Positions 34,201 to 46,815 of a DNA stretch of 64,000 nucleotides are shown here, in pieces (within the stretch, counting starts at the first letter, position 1; every line of letters begins with the position of its first letter). The stretch is from Peromyscus leucopus (taxonomy: Eukaryota; Chordata; Mammalia; Rodentia; Cricetidae). The stretch is taken from assembly GCF_004664715.2 (NCBI RefSeq), contig NC_051068.1, positions 52,369,453 to 52,433,452 of the forward strand, written 5' to 3'. The position numbers and the translations under genes are program-made. The notes beneath the pieces were generated by a model. That model saw only the letters and a program-made list of their open reading frames with translations, searched no databases and was not told where the DNA came from.

Positions 34201-36640
34201 TTGTTCTCCTCACTACTAATTCTTCCCTGTCAATATTGAGTGACAAACACATTCTTTCTTAACAATAAAAAACATTACTAATAAACATGTAAAGATGACT
34301 GTGAAGTGATGCTTAGAATGATAAAACCAAAATAATCATTGCAATAATAAAATGGTTTTTATATAAATATAAGAGGGATGCAGAGAAATAAATAGATTGC
34401 ATATATCTGTAAATATAAATTGAAAATAGTATACAAAATACAACAAAAATAGCCAATGTTATATTGTAGTAAATATTGATAAACCTTTAAATTTTCTTTT
34501 ATATATTTCAGCACTTTTCAGGAAGTGTGGTTTATATGTAGAAAAGAAGTATCATGTTAAAATTAATTATTTAATGAACATTACAAAACCAAGTAATAAA
34601 GTAATATGTGAACAGAAAACCATGTAATATTGAATTCGATACCTTTACACTTTATATTTTTCATATATATATGAAATTATAATAATTTAACATAAAAATT
34701 ACTCATCAATATTTAGATTACACTATCTTTGTCTTATTTAATCATCAATAACTCATGGCAATTTATTTACATGCGCAAGCTTTAGGCAAGGACAGATACT
34801 CTGTTCCTGAATTCTTGTTAAGAATCATCCAGTATTTCACAGTTTACATGAAGGGACAGTGAAAAGAATAATAAGAAATGCATGTTTCTGTGCCCGTAGT
34901 TATGTCAACACACCATTAAGTAAAGAAACTATTTGAGGAATAGCTTAAAACATCCTCTGTGCTGTAAGATATATCTGTGGGGAAACAAGCAAGGCTAGGA
35001 ATCTAACCTCATGTCCTTATTAAAAAATTTTGTCTTCCAGGCAAATGAAATAGTAATATTTACTCAGAAATATCATTTTCAGTGATATCCTTTTTACAGG
35101 ATCCCCTGGCTTAGGATTATTTTTAGTAAATGAGTCCAGAATTACAGATTTATGAAACTTGACTGTGTAAATAATATTACATAAGCCATAGAAGACAACA
35201 GTAATAACCAAAATTCTTCTCTAGTTGTGTTGAAAAATAAGGTTTTATTGAGAGACCATATCTACCCTTGGGCAGAAACTACATATTCCATGTAGGATGG
35301 AAGATAAAATACAAACCATGATGTTTCAGAGTGATCTCTGTTTTCTTTGAGACTTTAAAATTAATGAGATTAAAAATCTTTGATTCCTAGGAGAGCAATT
35401 TGAAAAAGTGTTCCCTAGCATCGGGTTTTTTAAAAGGTAAAGAAAATAGAGCCATGAATCAAACTACCTACTCATCGGTTAATTTCTCCAAATAATAGGC
35501 ATTTTTTCAAGCTGGTAAGGAGGTAAATGCTCATTTGGAATTATCAATAGTTTCTCAGTCTTTCTGTGTTTTACATACCAAGCAATATAAATACAATTGC
35601 TCTTATATTCCCTTAATGTTAATGACATAAAGGGCTTTACAGTGTGCTCAGCTACTCTAGCACACAATCCTACATCCATGCCTTGTTCAACTTTTACTGC
35701 TTTTAGACCTATGCCATGATTTTGATTTCATTTCCTATGAGCTGAATTCAATAAATGATTTTCCACGTAAGAATCCAATATGAAATCCCAGTGTAATAGA
35801 AAAGAGTGTTTTATTGGTTTTGTATAGCTATACATATATCCTTCCAAGCTACATATGTTCAAAAAATAATAACTCCCTCGACTTTAGGTAGCTATTCAGC
35901 ACTAGAATCCCAGAGTCAGTGAGATGAAATGATTCTTCACTAATAAATTTCCTTTGATGTCACTCAGCACCCACTCTTGAAAAGTCACTTTTAATTACAC
36001 TCTGACATTTATTTTACTTTGCACTGAAGAAATACAAAAATAAACCCCATAACTTTTAATGAAATTGATATGGGGTTGGCCTGGTAGTAAGTCAAAATTT
36101 AAAGAAGTCCTCTATAAAGACTTTGAAAAAGCTTGGAGGAAATTACTCCTGGTTTTCATCTAAAAATAAAGGGTTACCTCTATGCTACGCAGGTGGAAAT
36201 AGCTCTTCTTTTTTGACACATGATCCAGGGGGACTTATAACATTACTCTAGGATAATGAAATCTAGAGAGGATTCTAAGATGATGAATAATCAGAAATAA
36301 TAGAGTTCTTTTGATGTTATTTCCAGCTACTTCTAATTCTTAATAAGTAAATATAATATGGAACAGAAAGGTATCTGAGAAGAAGGATGATTTAGGCTTG
36401 AGCTGTGTTATACTGAGGTTCATGGGCACATGAGAATCATGCTATTTAATCTAAGTCCATGTCATTAATCCACAAATAAGGTCATTTTAGGTACACTTTT
36501 ATAACGCATTTGAATGTATAACTTATCCAAGAAAAAAAATCCCATGCTATCACATGACTTTAACTTCATAAAGCCCACTGACAAATTTGTATTTTACAAA
36601 TGACAAAGAATTAAGGAAGTGGTGGTCTTTATGTCTGTTT

Positions 36641-36641
<1 letters not shown>
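34201..36641. other. Repeat-poor AT-rich interval, 2.4 kb
   Basis: No rodent SINE, LTR or L1 was recognised, and no gene. The frames at 35020-35211 and 35479-35679 are unremarkable. Confidence 0.5.

Positions 36642-36692
<51 letters not shown>
36642..36692. repeat. (TG)n microsatellite
   Basis: About 25 uninterrupted GT units. Confidence 0.97.
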
Positions 36693-36694
<2 letters not shown>

Positions 36695-37960
36695 TGGCAG
36701 ATAATCATACTCATGTCACATATAAGAAAGTGACATAGATATTCCTTTCAAATACTATATTTATATCAAAATGCTAGTCTTATGATCCAAACTGAAGGTT
36801 ACTATTCCAATTAAAAAAGCAGAGAGAGTGAGTGACAGAGACAGATAAACAGACAATGAGACAGAGAAAGACAGAGACTGACTTAGCCTATGAATCATTT
36901 AATAAACCAAAGATTTTAAATTTGTTTCCAAATAGTGTTTTCCTTAAAGTAGTGCTATCACCAACATTCCAACAAGCTGATTTTCTAAGTCTCTTGCTGC
37001 CTCAGTTCTAATTTGTAAATCAAATGAGTAGTACAGCTGCTTGTAACTATCACCAAGTAATCAGGCCTACTGGGTGCTTTTCTGGGTACCCATTTTACAA
37101 ATGACTTTTTGTGGAAAAAAACTGACAAATATTCTCAAATAAAATATGCATTAAAGACTAGGGTGGAGAGGGAGAAACCACAGAAAGAAATGGATGAAGC
37201 AAATGCAAAGATAAATAGTATATGTCTGAGAAAGAGAGCCAATAGGCAACCACATTTTGTGGCAACTGTAAAAGCCAATAAGGCCCTTCCTTTGTCTTCT
37301 TAAATGACTGCTTTCTTCCTGAATAATTTTCATTGAGATATCAGCCAAAAACATTAATTGTTTTTTCTACAGGTTATTTCTCGTATGGAGTCCAATGAGT
37401 GAGAAAGGGGAATGAGGGGGGGGGTGGATAAAAATGGCTAGAATCTACCATTAAATAATAAAAATATTTTACTGTACTGGAATACTCTGCCCTACCATCC
37501 AGATGTTTATAAGGTATTTATAGTCTTCTGAGTTCTGTCTTCACTCACTAGCACCTTTGCTTTAAAGGAAAAAAAAAACACCTATAATCAGCTTTTCTTT
37601 CTACTAAATGTATGTTGCAAAAAAATGATGTATATGGCCATACCAATTGTCTATTGTCAGTCACATACAGCAGATTTTAAGATAATTAGAATCTCATGTA
37701 GATGTTCAAGGGGTGGGAAAATGCTGTTAATGAAGAAGAAATAAAGCTGGAATAGGATTACCATGAATATTGCTTATGATATACAGTGTTTTGAAACTGT
37801 AATTATTTTTTGAAATTTTACATATAGGAGATGAAGACCAAGATAGGCTGCCATCACATTTACCAGACACTGGATATTTGCTTTCACTGGAGAGGAAATA
37901 TAACCTAAGTAGACTTATTTCCTTTCAGAAAGTTATTTCTTATTTCAGAGAAAATAAGTT
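36693..37960. other. Unassigned interval with a purine-rich tract
   Basis: At 36820-36882 an imperfect GACAGA-like purine repeat occurs ('gagtgagtgacagagacaga'). Otherwise nothing was recognised. The frame at 37109-37303 is Lys/Ala-rich with no family match. Confidence 0.45.
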
Positions 37961-38111
37961 TTGGGTATTTTTGTTTTTGTTTTTTGAGACAGGGTTTCTC
38001 TGTGTAGCTTTGGAACCTGTACTCGAATTCACTCTGTAAACCAGACTGGCCTCGAACTTACAGAGATCCACCTGCCTCTGTCTCCCTAGTGCTGAGATTA
38101 GAGACATGCAC
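37961..38111 (-). mobile_element. B1 SINE, antisense
   Basis: Plus strand reads 'tttttgagacagggtttctc' then 'tgtgtagctttggaacctgt', 'actggcctcgaacttacaga' and 'gatccacctgcctctgtctc', the reverse of B1. A 10-bp duplication AAAATAAGTT flanks it (37951-37960, 38112-38121). Confidence 0.95.
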
Positions 38112-38392
38112 AAAATAAGTTATCTTTAAGTAATTACTTGTTAAAACTTCCAGCAACTAGAAGAATGAGCTGCAAGATACTAAAGGTACAACTGGGTAAA
38201 ACATTGTGGTGGTTACTCCTTCATGTCTGAACTCTTGAGCTCCCAACATCTGCTTCTTATTATGATATTACTTATGCCTTACTTGACATTAATAAGAGAC
38301 AAATTCTGAATTTAAAGTTAGATGGATGCTAAAGATGATCACGCTAAATCATATATCTTTATGATAGATTCTAACATAAATATTAACAACAT

Positions 38393-40145
38393 GAATCCCT
38401 GACAATAAATGGGACTTCCTGAAACTGAAAAGCTTCTCTAAGGCAAAGGACAATGTCAATAAGACAAAACAGCAAACTGCAGAATGGGAAAAAGATCTTT
38501 ACCAACCCCACATCTGACAGAGGGCTATCTCAAAAATACATAAGGAACTCAAGAAACTGGACATCAATAAACCAAATAATCTAATTAAAAGTGGGATACA
38601 GATCTAAATATTGAATTATCAGCAGAAGAATCTCAAATGGCAGAGATACACTTAAGGAATTGTTCAACATCCTTAACTCTCAGGAAAATCAATATGATAT
38701 ACCAAGATACCATATTACACCTGTCAGAATAGCTAAGATCAGAAACACTAATGACAGTTTATGCTGGAGAGGATATGGAGCAAGAGGAACACTTCTCCAC
38801 TGCTGGTGGGAGTACAAATTTGTACAGCCATTTTGGAAACCAATATGTCAGTTTCTCAGAAAATTGGGAATCAATCTACCTCAAGATCCAGCTATACCAC
38901 TATTGGGCATATATGCAAAGGATGCTCAAACATACCACAAGGACACTTGCTCAACTGTGTTCAGAGCAGTGTTATTCTTCACAGCTAGAACCTGTAAATA
39001 GCCTAGATGCTCCTCAACTGAAGAATAGACAAAGAAAATGTGGTACATATACACAATGGAGTATTACTCAACTGCTAAAAATAACGACATCAGGAAATTT
39101 GAAGGCAAATGGATGGAACTAGAAAAAAATATCATCCTGAGTAAGGTAACCCAGACCCAGAAAGACAAACATGGTATGCTTATTCATAAGTAGATATTTT
39201 CTGTAAGTAAAGGATAACCATGCTATAATCCACAGCCCCAGATAGGCTAGGTAATAAGATGAACCCAAAGAGGGATGCATGAATTTCCCTGATAAGGGAA
39301 AATAAAAGAATAAAAGAGATCTCCTGGGTAGACTAGGGGTAGGGGGTCATGGGAACATGAGGGATCAGGTCAGGGAGGTGTAGATGGAAGGGGAACATAA
39401 TGAAAGGGATGTCTTGATGGGGGATCATCTTGGGGTCAGGTAGAAACCGGATACAAGGAAAATTCCCATGAATCTGCAGGGATGACCCAAGCTGGCTAAG
39501 ACTCCTAGCAATAGTGGGTAGGTAGCCTGAACTAGCCATCTCCTGTAATCAGATTAGTAACTACCCAGTTGTCATAAGAGCCTACGTCAGGAACTGATAG
39601 AAACAGATGAAGAGAACCACAGCCAAGCACTGGGCTAGGATGAGGGAATCCTTGAAGAGAGGAAGGAAAGATTGTATGAGTGAAGGAGTCAAGGTCATCA
39701 TAAGGGAACCCACATAAACAACTAACCTGGGATCATAGGAGCTCACAGACTCTGGACTGACAGCAAGAGAGCCTGTGTGGGACCAACCTAGGCCCTCTAC
39801 ATATATGTGACAGCTGCGTAGCTCGGTTAACTTGTGGGACTCCTCGCAGTGCAAGCTGGCCCTGTCACTTACGCTTTGACTGGCTTTGGGGAACATATTC
39901 CCCATATTGGGTTGCCAGGCCCAGCCTTAATACAAGGATAGGAGTTTAGCCTACCTCAACCTGATATGCCATGCTTTGTTGACACACATAGGAGGCCTGC
40001 CCCTTTCTGAAGAGAAACAAAAAGGAGTGGATTGGGGGAGCAGAGAGAAAGGGGGTTGGGAATTGGAGGAGAGGTGAGAGGGGAAACTGCTGTCAGGATA
40101 TAAAATAAATGAATAAAATTAATTAATAAAAATATAAAAAGAATA
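38393..40145 (+). mobile_element. L1: ORF2 C-terminal remnant plus 3' UTR
   Basis: It opens inside ORF2 ('gggacttcctgaaactgaaa', 'agcttctctaaggcaaagga'), continues through 'ataccatattacacctgtca', 'tgctggagaggatatggagc' and 'acacaatggagtattactca', then about 950 bp of 3' UTR to 'aaataaatgaataaaattaa'. The overlapping frames of up to 123 codons (38660-39122) are frameshifted pieces of the ORF2 C-terminal domain. It parallels 24578-26182 but starts about 190 bp further 5'. Confidence 0.94.
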
Positions 40146-40644
40146 TGAATATAAAAATATGGAGAAATCCATTAATATCTACTTATGTTGACTTCAGGAT
40201 AGATTGATAGGAAGATTATTTTATTTCTTCTTTCCCAATAGTTTTATAACAATGTCACATAGGGAATTATACTTCCAAGGATAAATGGAAGAATGGAAAT
40301 AATCTTGTTCTTTTCTCAGTTCTATTACTACAGAATACTCCTTTGCTGCTCTCAACAGGAAATCTCCTGACACACTTGATATTCCACTTGAATTTCAAAA
40401 GCACCACTAATTCAAATTTAATTTTGAATTTATTTTCAGCACTAAATAAAGCCACAGCTGCAATTTACAAATACTCTAATAATTATTGTAATTATTAATT
40501 TGTTATTATTATGGTTCATTAAATGGAATGTAGCAAAAGTCTGACAGAATTTCTTGCCACTCATGAATTAAGCCATAGTAATGTGAGTTCATATGTACAT
40601 TGGGCCTGCTGTGATTAGATGCCCTGTTTCCTTGGTGTTCTCCA
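40146..40644. other. Unassigned AT-rich interval
   Basis: Nothing was recognised between the two L1s. Confidence 0.5.
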
Positions 40645-40832
40645 TCCGCAATGGCTATTACATCTTTTCTGCCTCCTCTTCCACAGTGTTCTTTGAGCCC
40701 TGAAAGGAGAGATTTGATGAAGACATCTCATTTAGAACTGAGTATCCTGCTCTTCTATTCTTTCAGACCGAGCGTATCTGGCCTTGTGTTGAGGTCCTTG
40801 ATCCAACTGGAGTTGAGTTTTGTGCAGAATGA

Positions 40833-40836
<4 letters not shown>

Positions 40837-40863
<27 letters not shown>
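40837..40863. repeat. Poly-T run in antisense L1
   Basis: Twenty-seven consecutive T replace part of the ORF2 antisense sequence between 'gtgcagaatgacagg' and 'cattcttctacatgcagcca'. Confidence 0.95.
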
Positions 40864-42464
40864 CATTCTTCTACATGCAGCCATCCAGCTTCACCAGCAC
40901 CATTTGTTGAATATAATGTCTTTTTGCTAGTGTGTATTTCTGGCTTCTTCATCAATAATCAGGTGACAATAGGTGTGTAAATTTATGTTTGGCTTTCAAG
41001 TTGATTCCATTGATCAACTTGCCAGTTTTTTGCCAATACCATTTTTTATTATTATAGCTATGTTATAAAAATTAAGATAGGAGATAATGATACCTCCAGT
41101 AATTCTTTTATTGTTTAGGATTTCCTTTTAGCTATCCTGGGTGTTTTTGTGTTTCCATATGAAGGTGAAAATTGTCCTTCCAAGTTTTGTGAAGAATTAT
41201 GTGAGAATTTTGATGAAGATTACATTGAATTTGTACATTGTTTTTTGTAAGATGGCCATTGTCACTATATTAATCCTACCAATCCATGAACATGGGCCAT
41301 CATTCTATTATCTAATATCTTCTTCAGTTCTTCAATGCATTAAAGTTTTTGTTATACAACTCTTTCATTTGCTTGGTTAGAGTTATCCCAAGATAATTTC
41401 TAAGGCTATTGTGAAAGACATCATTTATCTGGTTTCTTTCATGGTCCATTTGTCATTTGTATATAGGAAGAATTCTGACTTTTGTTTTAATTTTGTATGT
41501 TACTCCTTTGCTGAAAGATTTTTATCAGCCATAGGAGTTTCCTGGTGCAATTTTTAGGGTCACATGTATACAATCATATCATCTGCAGATAAAGGTATTT
41601 TGATTTCTTCCCTTCCCATTTATACCCCCTTGATTTCCTTTGCGTTATTATTCTAAGACCTCTAATACTATATTGAATAGGTATGTAAAGAGTAGACATC
41701 CTTGTCTTGTGCCTGATGCTAGTGGAAATGTTTTGAGCTTGTCTCTGTTTACATTGTTATTGGTTGTAAATTGTCTCTTTTATTGGGAAGTATACCCAAT
41801 ATCCCTAATCTCTGCAGGACTCTATCATTTCAGGCTGTCAGATTTTTGTCTGAGGCCTTTTCTGCATCTAAAGAGATGCTCAAGCAGTTTTTTTTTTTAT
41901 TTTAATCTGTTTATATGGTGGATTACATTTATCAATTTACATATCTTGAACCATCCCTACATCTCTTAGATCTACTTGATCTCTGTGGATAATGTTTTTG
42001 ATGTGTTTTTTGATTCAGTTTGCATGAACTTTATCAGGCAGTTTTACATCTATATTCATAAGTTTTGATTCCTCATCTGATCTTTCTTTAACTTTACTAG
42101 GTGGTATATATAAAATTTTTTAAATTTCTTTTAGATTTTTCATTTCAGTGGAGTAGAGGGTTGTAAAGTATGTCCTTATGATTCTCTTGATTTCCTTGGT
42201 GTTGGTTGTTGTTCCATTTTTGTCTCTAATTTTCATAATTAGGAGCTTTTCTTCCTGCCATTTAGTTAATTTAGAGAATGATTTGTCAATCTTACTGACT
42301 TTCTTCAAGAACCAACTATTTGTTTCATTAATTCTTTGTATTTTTTTCTACTTTGTTGATTTTAGAGCTCTGTTTAATTATTTCTTGTCATGTAATCTTT
42401 TGGGGTATCATTTCCTCTTTTTGTTCTATAGCTTTCACACTTGTGTATAAGTTTCTAATGTGAG

Positions 42465-42492
42465 ATCTCTCTCTCTCTCTCTCTCTCTCTTT
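42465..42492. repeat. (TC)n microsatellite in L1
   Basis: About 14 TC units lie inside the antisense ORF2 remnant. Confidence 0.95.
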
Positions 42493-43345
42493 AGGCACTT
42501 AATGCTATGAACTTGCTTCTTAGAATTGCCTTTCTTTTGTCCCATATGTTTACATATGGGTATTTTCATTTTGATTCAATTTTGGAAAAATTTAGTATCT
42601 TAATCTCTATCTTGACCCATTTTTTTAATTCAGTAATGAGTTGTTCAATTTCCACAAATCTGTAAGCTTTCTGTTTATTCTGTTGTTGTTGATATCCAGG
42701 TTTAATCTGTGATGGTCAGATAGGATGCACTGTGCTATATCAATTTTTCTTATATATATTGAGACTTGCTTTGTGTCTTAGTATGTGATCATTTTGGAGA
42801 AAGTTCCTTGAGGTGCTGAGAAGTAGGTGTATTCTTACATGTTTTGATGAAATTATTTGCAAATATCTGTTAGATAGATTTTATTTATAAAATGACTTAG
42901 CTAAAGCTTGTTTAGTTTGTCTAGATAACCTATCTGTTGGCAAGAGTAAGGTATTAAAGTCACTCACTACCAGTGTGGAAGTGTCAACTTGTGACTTAAG
43001 ATGTTTCTTTTATGAACTTGGGTGCCATTGTATTTGATGCAAAATTATTTAGAATTTCAATATCCACTTGGTGGATTTTTCCTTTGATAGATATGCGTTG
43101 TCTTTTCCTATATCTTCTGTTTAGTTTTGGCTTGAAGTCTGGATATATTTGTAATGTTTTTTCTATTTGTTTTCCCTGAGAAAACTTACAATCCTTGATG
43201 GCAAATTGAGGGTTTTTATTTTTTTACTTTTTGTCTTTGGTCTTTTTTGGATACAGCAGAAGCATGGATACTGTTCTTGAATCTAATGTGTTTTTCTGTG
43301 TCTTTTTACTGAGAAATTGAGACCATCATGTTGAGATTAGTCAAT

Positions 43346-45948
43346 GAGCAGTATGTTTGAGTGGATGTTTTACAGAATACAAGTGATCACAGATGCCAGT
43401 CCAGACTCCTACACCAGAATAAAATTTCAATCATCATCGATGGAAAAAAAAAAGACCTTTCACAATAAAACCAAATATAAACAATATCTATCTATCAATC
43501 TAGCTCTACAGAAGTCTTTAGAAGGAAAACTGTCAGGTATAGCAATTAAGGTGTCTTGGGCAGAACTATTTCTAGGTATTGGGAGCTGACACTACAGAAT
43601 GGGGATAGGATAAAAGGCAGTGGGTTGAAGGATCCAGAGGAGGAAGGACAGTGGGTATGCCACCAGGATCTATAGGAAATGGGTGTAGAGAGAAAGGGGT
43701 GGCCACATCAAATGATCTGCCACAAAGCTGTGGATAAGACTGGGGGATTAGAATTGGAGTTGAGGAGGGAAAATGAAGATTGCCTACCTGATTAGATGGC
43801 TGGTGCCATAGATTGCTTCTCATTTCCTCTTCTTTACCAAGATCCTCAAAGTATAATCTATGAGTAATGGGCTCAGTTGATTTCCTCAAACCTTTGTATG
43901 TGTACGTGAGTTTGTGTTATTAACATCAGGTTCTTACCCAACTTACAGTGATAGCTTAAATTGAGGATTAAATGAACTGACCCTCTGACTAGTCTAATGT
44001 TTCTTCTCTACTGAACTCAGAAACATGAAAGTATCTCAAATATCATCTTGCATATATACATAATTTGTGAAAGATCATGTAACAATGGAACTTTGAAATT
44101 TCATCCATGAACCATGGAAATGTTTTTTTTCTGTAATTAATAAAATAGAAAATAATTTATACCCAAAGCCTGGAAAAAAATATAAATGCATGTTCTCTTT
44201 TAAATGACTAAGATAGTTCATTGCTCTGGCTTCAATATGATCCACATGTCTTTCATGATTACAGTCAACTTTCACAAGAACTTATACCACACACAGTGAT
44301 GGACAAAAAGGGAAAGCTGACATATTTGATGTTATATACCACCAATTCTCATTCTCTGTATAGATCAATGGCCAAATGACAAAATCTCTAAACTGGAGCC
44401 ATGAATGAGAAGAAAAACAAGCCACTGACTGGGGTCCCTTCATCCTGAGACATAGAAGCCCAGGTTGCTCTAGTTTGATGTGTCTCAGCAATGTTATTTG
44501 GGGATAGTTACTAGGCAACTCTGTCTGTGAGTCATGGGAGAGCACTCTGCCGTGGCATCTATGCCATCTTTCCATAGATTGAACACAATAGCTAAACGCC
44601 AGTCACTTTTTCCTCACAAAGGCCTATGTCAGGCATCAAGAGGGAGATGAGATGTGTAGGTTAGTGTTATACTGGAGAATCCATGATTGGGTTTCATGTA
44701 TTTCAATTGTAAATACCATTAGGGCTATTAGATAAATACATGTTTTACTAAAAGGGAGAATGAAGTAAGAAATGTGAGCAAAAAATACCATCACAACGAT
44801 TGAATAGCCCGAAAGTCAAGCAAAAGATTTGGTAGGTAAATTGTGTTTTGAAAGTCAAGGGTACAACTTACGTTATCAGTTACTATTTCCAGTGTGCTAA
44901 AATAAGAAATTTGAGTCTTCTTTCCCAGTACTTAGTTCCACATACCTTGTAATCCAAAAAGAGAAAAAAAATTCTCTCGTTTACATTTAAACAGATTCAA
45001 TTATTCTACAAGCCTAAAGCTTTGTTCTAAACAAAATCTAAAAGTTGGTTGGGATTACAAATATAAGACCTGAGAGGAAACAGATGGTAATGATGAAAAC
45101 AGGAGTTCTTAGACAGGCTGAAATGACTATTTACCTAACACTCCCTCAGCAATAGTCCATGTGAAACTGAATTTCCAGATTTCCAATTTGACCTGATTTT
45201 TCTTTCTACTAAGCATACATGTCATCATTTAGCCACTTACATTAAAAAGACTTCTCATCTTGTCTTTTTCCTTTCACCAGGGCTAATTCTATAGAGGTGT
45301 GACCCGTTCAATTGCACGAACTCCTTTCATTCATGGAAATGCCTCATGCTTACTTAGTGTAATAGTTATGCCCTGTGTTTTCATTTTGTAATGGATTCCA
45401 CTAGTTACAGAACCCACTGTGTGAACTACTATCCAGTCTTCTTCCTTGTCTACTCATAAACATTGTCTGCTCCCACCTCCCACCCCCCACTTTCATGGTT
45501 TTTTTACAGCAGCAAAAGTGAAAGTAAGATTTTGACATGGATTTGAGAGATTTATCCACAGTAGTGCATGGAATCATGGGTAAGAATGACTAAAGAAGAA
45601 TGAGGACATATGAAAAAAGCTGGTAGTTAGATGTTGGAACAATAAAAATTTGGGCACACTCTGCTTTCACTCTTGTTTTTCCCACAATCATCCCACACAC
45701 ATTACCCTGATCTTCAACTTCTGCTAGCCAGTTGTCACTTCTACCTTTATACATATCTGTATCTATCAAAGGGCCTTAATCTATGTTGTTTTTACAGTAG
45801 AGCAACTACACTCAAGACTTCCATTTCTGTTATGCTGTTAGGCCTGCCTCTCTCCATTTAAAAGCGTTGGGCCACAATCTCATCACTTATACTCATTCTT
45901 CAAGATATAATCTAAACTGTTTACTCCTTGAGGTTTGGTCCCTTGACC
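43346..45948. other. Unassigned interval
   Basis: At 43590-43930 a less AT-rich block holds a 105-codon minus frame rich in Pro and Ser. It may be part of a rodent repeat abutting the L1, but I could not assign it. Another 97-codon minus frame at 44282-44575 is equally unplaced. No splice or domain evidence supports a gene. Confidence 0.4.
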
Positions 45949-46308
45949 TGTATCTTAATTAGGATTTATATTGCTGTGAAGAGACACCATAACTATGGCA
46001 ACTCTTACAAGGAAAACATTTAATTAGAGTGGCTCACTTAGAGTCCAGAGGTTCAGTCCCTTATTATCATGGTAGGACATGGTGGCATGCAGGCAGACAT
46101 GGTGCTGGAAAAGTAGCTGAGAGTCCTACATCTTGCAGGCAACAGAGAGTAGTCTCTCTCACTGAGCATGGCTTGAGCATATATAAGATCCCAAAGCCCA
46201 TCTCCACAGTGACATACTTCCTCCAACAAGACCTCCTCTAATCCAAAAAAGCCATGCCTCTAAATAGTGCCACTCCCTTTGGGGGCCATTTTTTTTTCAA
46301 GTATCACA
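45949..46308 (-). mobile_element. ORR1-type MaLR solo LTR, antisense
   Basis: The reverse ORR1 pattern is clear: 'tgctgtgaagagacaccata', 'gacatggtgctggaaaagta', 'gacatacttcctccaacaag', 'aatagtgccactccctttgg'. Begins TGTATCTTAATTAGG and ends AGTATCACA. The open frame 46029-46241 is incidental. Confidence 0.85.
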
Positions 46309-46498
46309 GCCTATAATTATCCTCTTAATGGTACCTAGAAAATTTAATCAGAAAAATTCTGACTTTTTTATTATTTTACATATTCAAACAGTGTTACGGA
46401 GAATCAAAACTTCTGAATGGATAGAACCATTCTCTTTCTCCTCTTATTTTCATGCATGTTCCATGTTCCAATAATAGAACCAGCCATCTTAACTTAGA

Positions 46499-46637
46499 TA
46501 TGGTGGTTTGAATAAGAATAATCCTGATAGGCTCATATATTTGAAAGATTAGTCACCACAGAATAGCATTAGAAGGATTAGAAGGTGTGGCTTTGTTGGA
46601 GGAAGAATGTCACTGGAGGTTTCAAAAATACATGCCA

Positions 46638-46697
<60 letters not shown>

Positions 46698-46815
46698 ACT
46701 TGCAGAACAGGTTGTAGCTTTAGGCTACTATTACATCATGATGCTTGCCCCCCAAATACCTGCCATGAATATGATGGATTGACTTTCTGCAAAATAGAGC
46801 AGCATGACTAAGACA
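46499..46815 (+). mobile_element. 5' LTR of a complete MaLR (ORR1-like) element
   Basis: Begins (TA)TGGTGGTTTGAAT and ends GACTAAGACA. Shares 'ggctcata', 'ttggaggaagaatgtcactg' and 'gatgcttgcc' with the 3' LTR at 48121-48480. A long (TC)n tract (46643-46693) replaces the corresponding 'agtgactctctgtctccttg' of the 3' LTR. Confidence 0.85.
46643..46693. repeat. (TC)n microsatellite in the MaLR 5' LTR
   Basis: About 25 TC units. The 3' LTR of the same element has only a short CTCTCTG remnant, so the tract expanded in the 5' LTR after insertion. Confidence 0.95.

Larger units (their letters stand above)
40645..43345 (-). mobile_element. L1 ORF2 remnant, antisense, 2.7 kb
   Basis: This is the largest L1 piece here. 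From about 40755 it is antisense ORF2: reverse-translated, 41567-41593 gives SADDMIVY, the reverse transcriptase active-site block (usually FADDM) with the two catalytic Asp kept but Phe replaced by Ser. The minus frame at 42120-42308 resembles the ORF2 linker before the RT domain (SKLTKWQEEK, TTLYSTEMKNLKEI). 43080-43345 reaches further 5'. 40645-40755 reads as L1 3' UTR-like DNA, which implies an internal deletion. Many stops and frameshifts make it inactive. Poly-T (40837-40863) and (TC)n (42465-42492) tracts lie inside. Confidence 0.9.

Noticed and set aside
36642..36692. Tandem repeat considered as a CRISPR-like or satellite array
   Set aside because: It is a plain dinucleotide microsatellite; no spaced direct repeats of CRISPR type occur anywhere in the window.
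38660..39122. 123-codon and 113-codon frames
   Set aside because: Frameshifted remnants of the L1 ORF2 C-terminal domain, not a host gene.
46585..46811. Frames with Leu-Ser repeats
   Set aside because: Translation of the (TC)n tract in a MaLR LTR.
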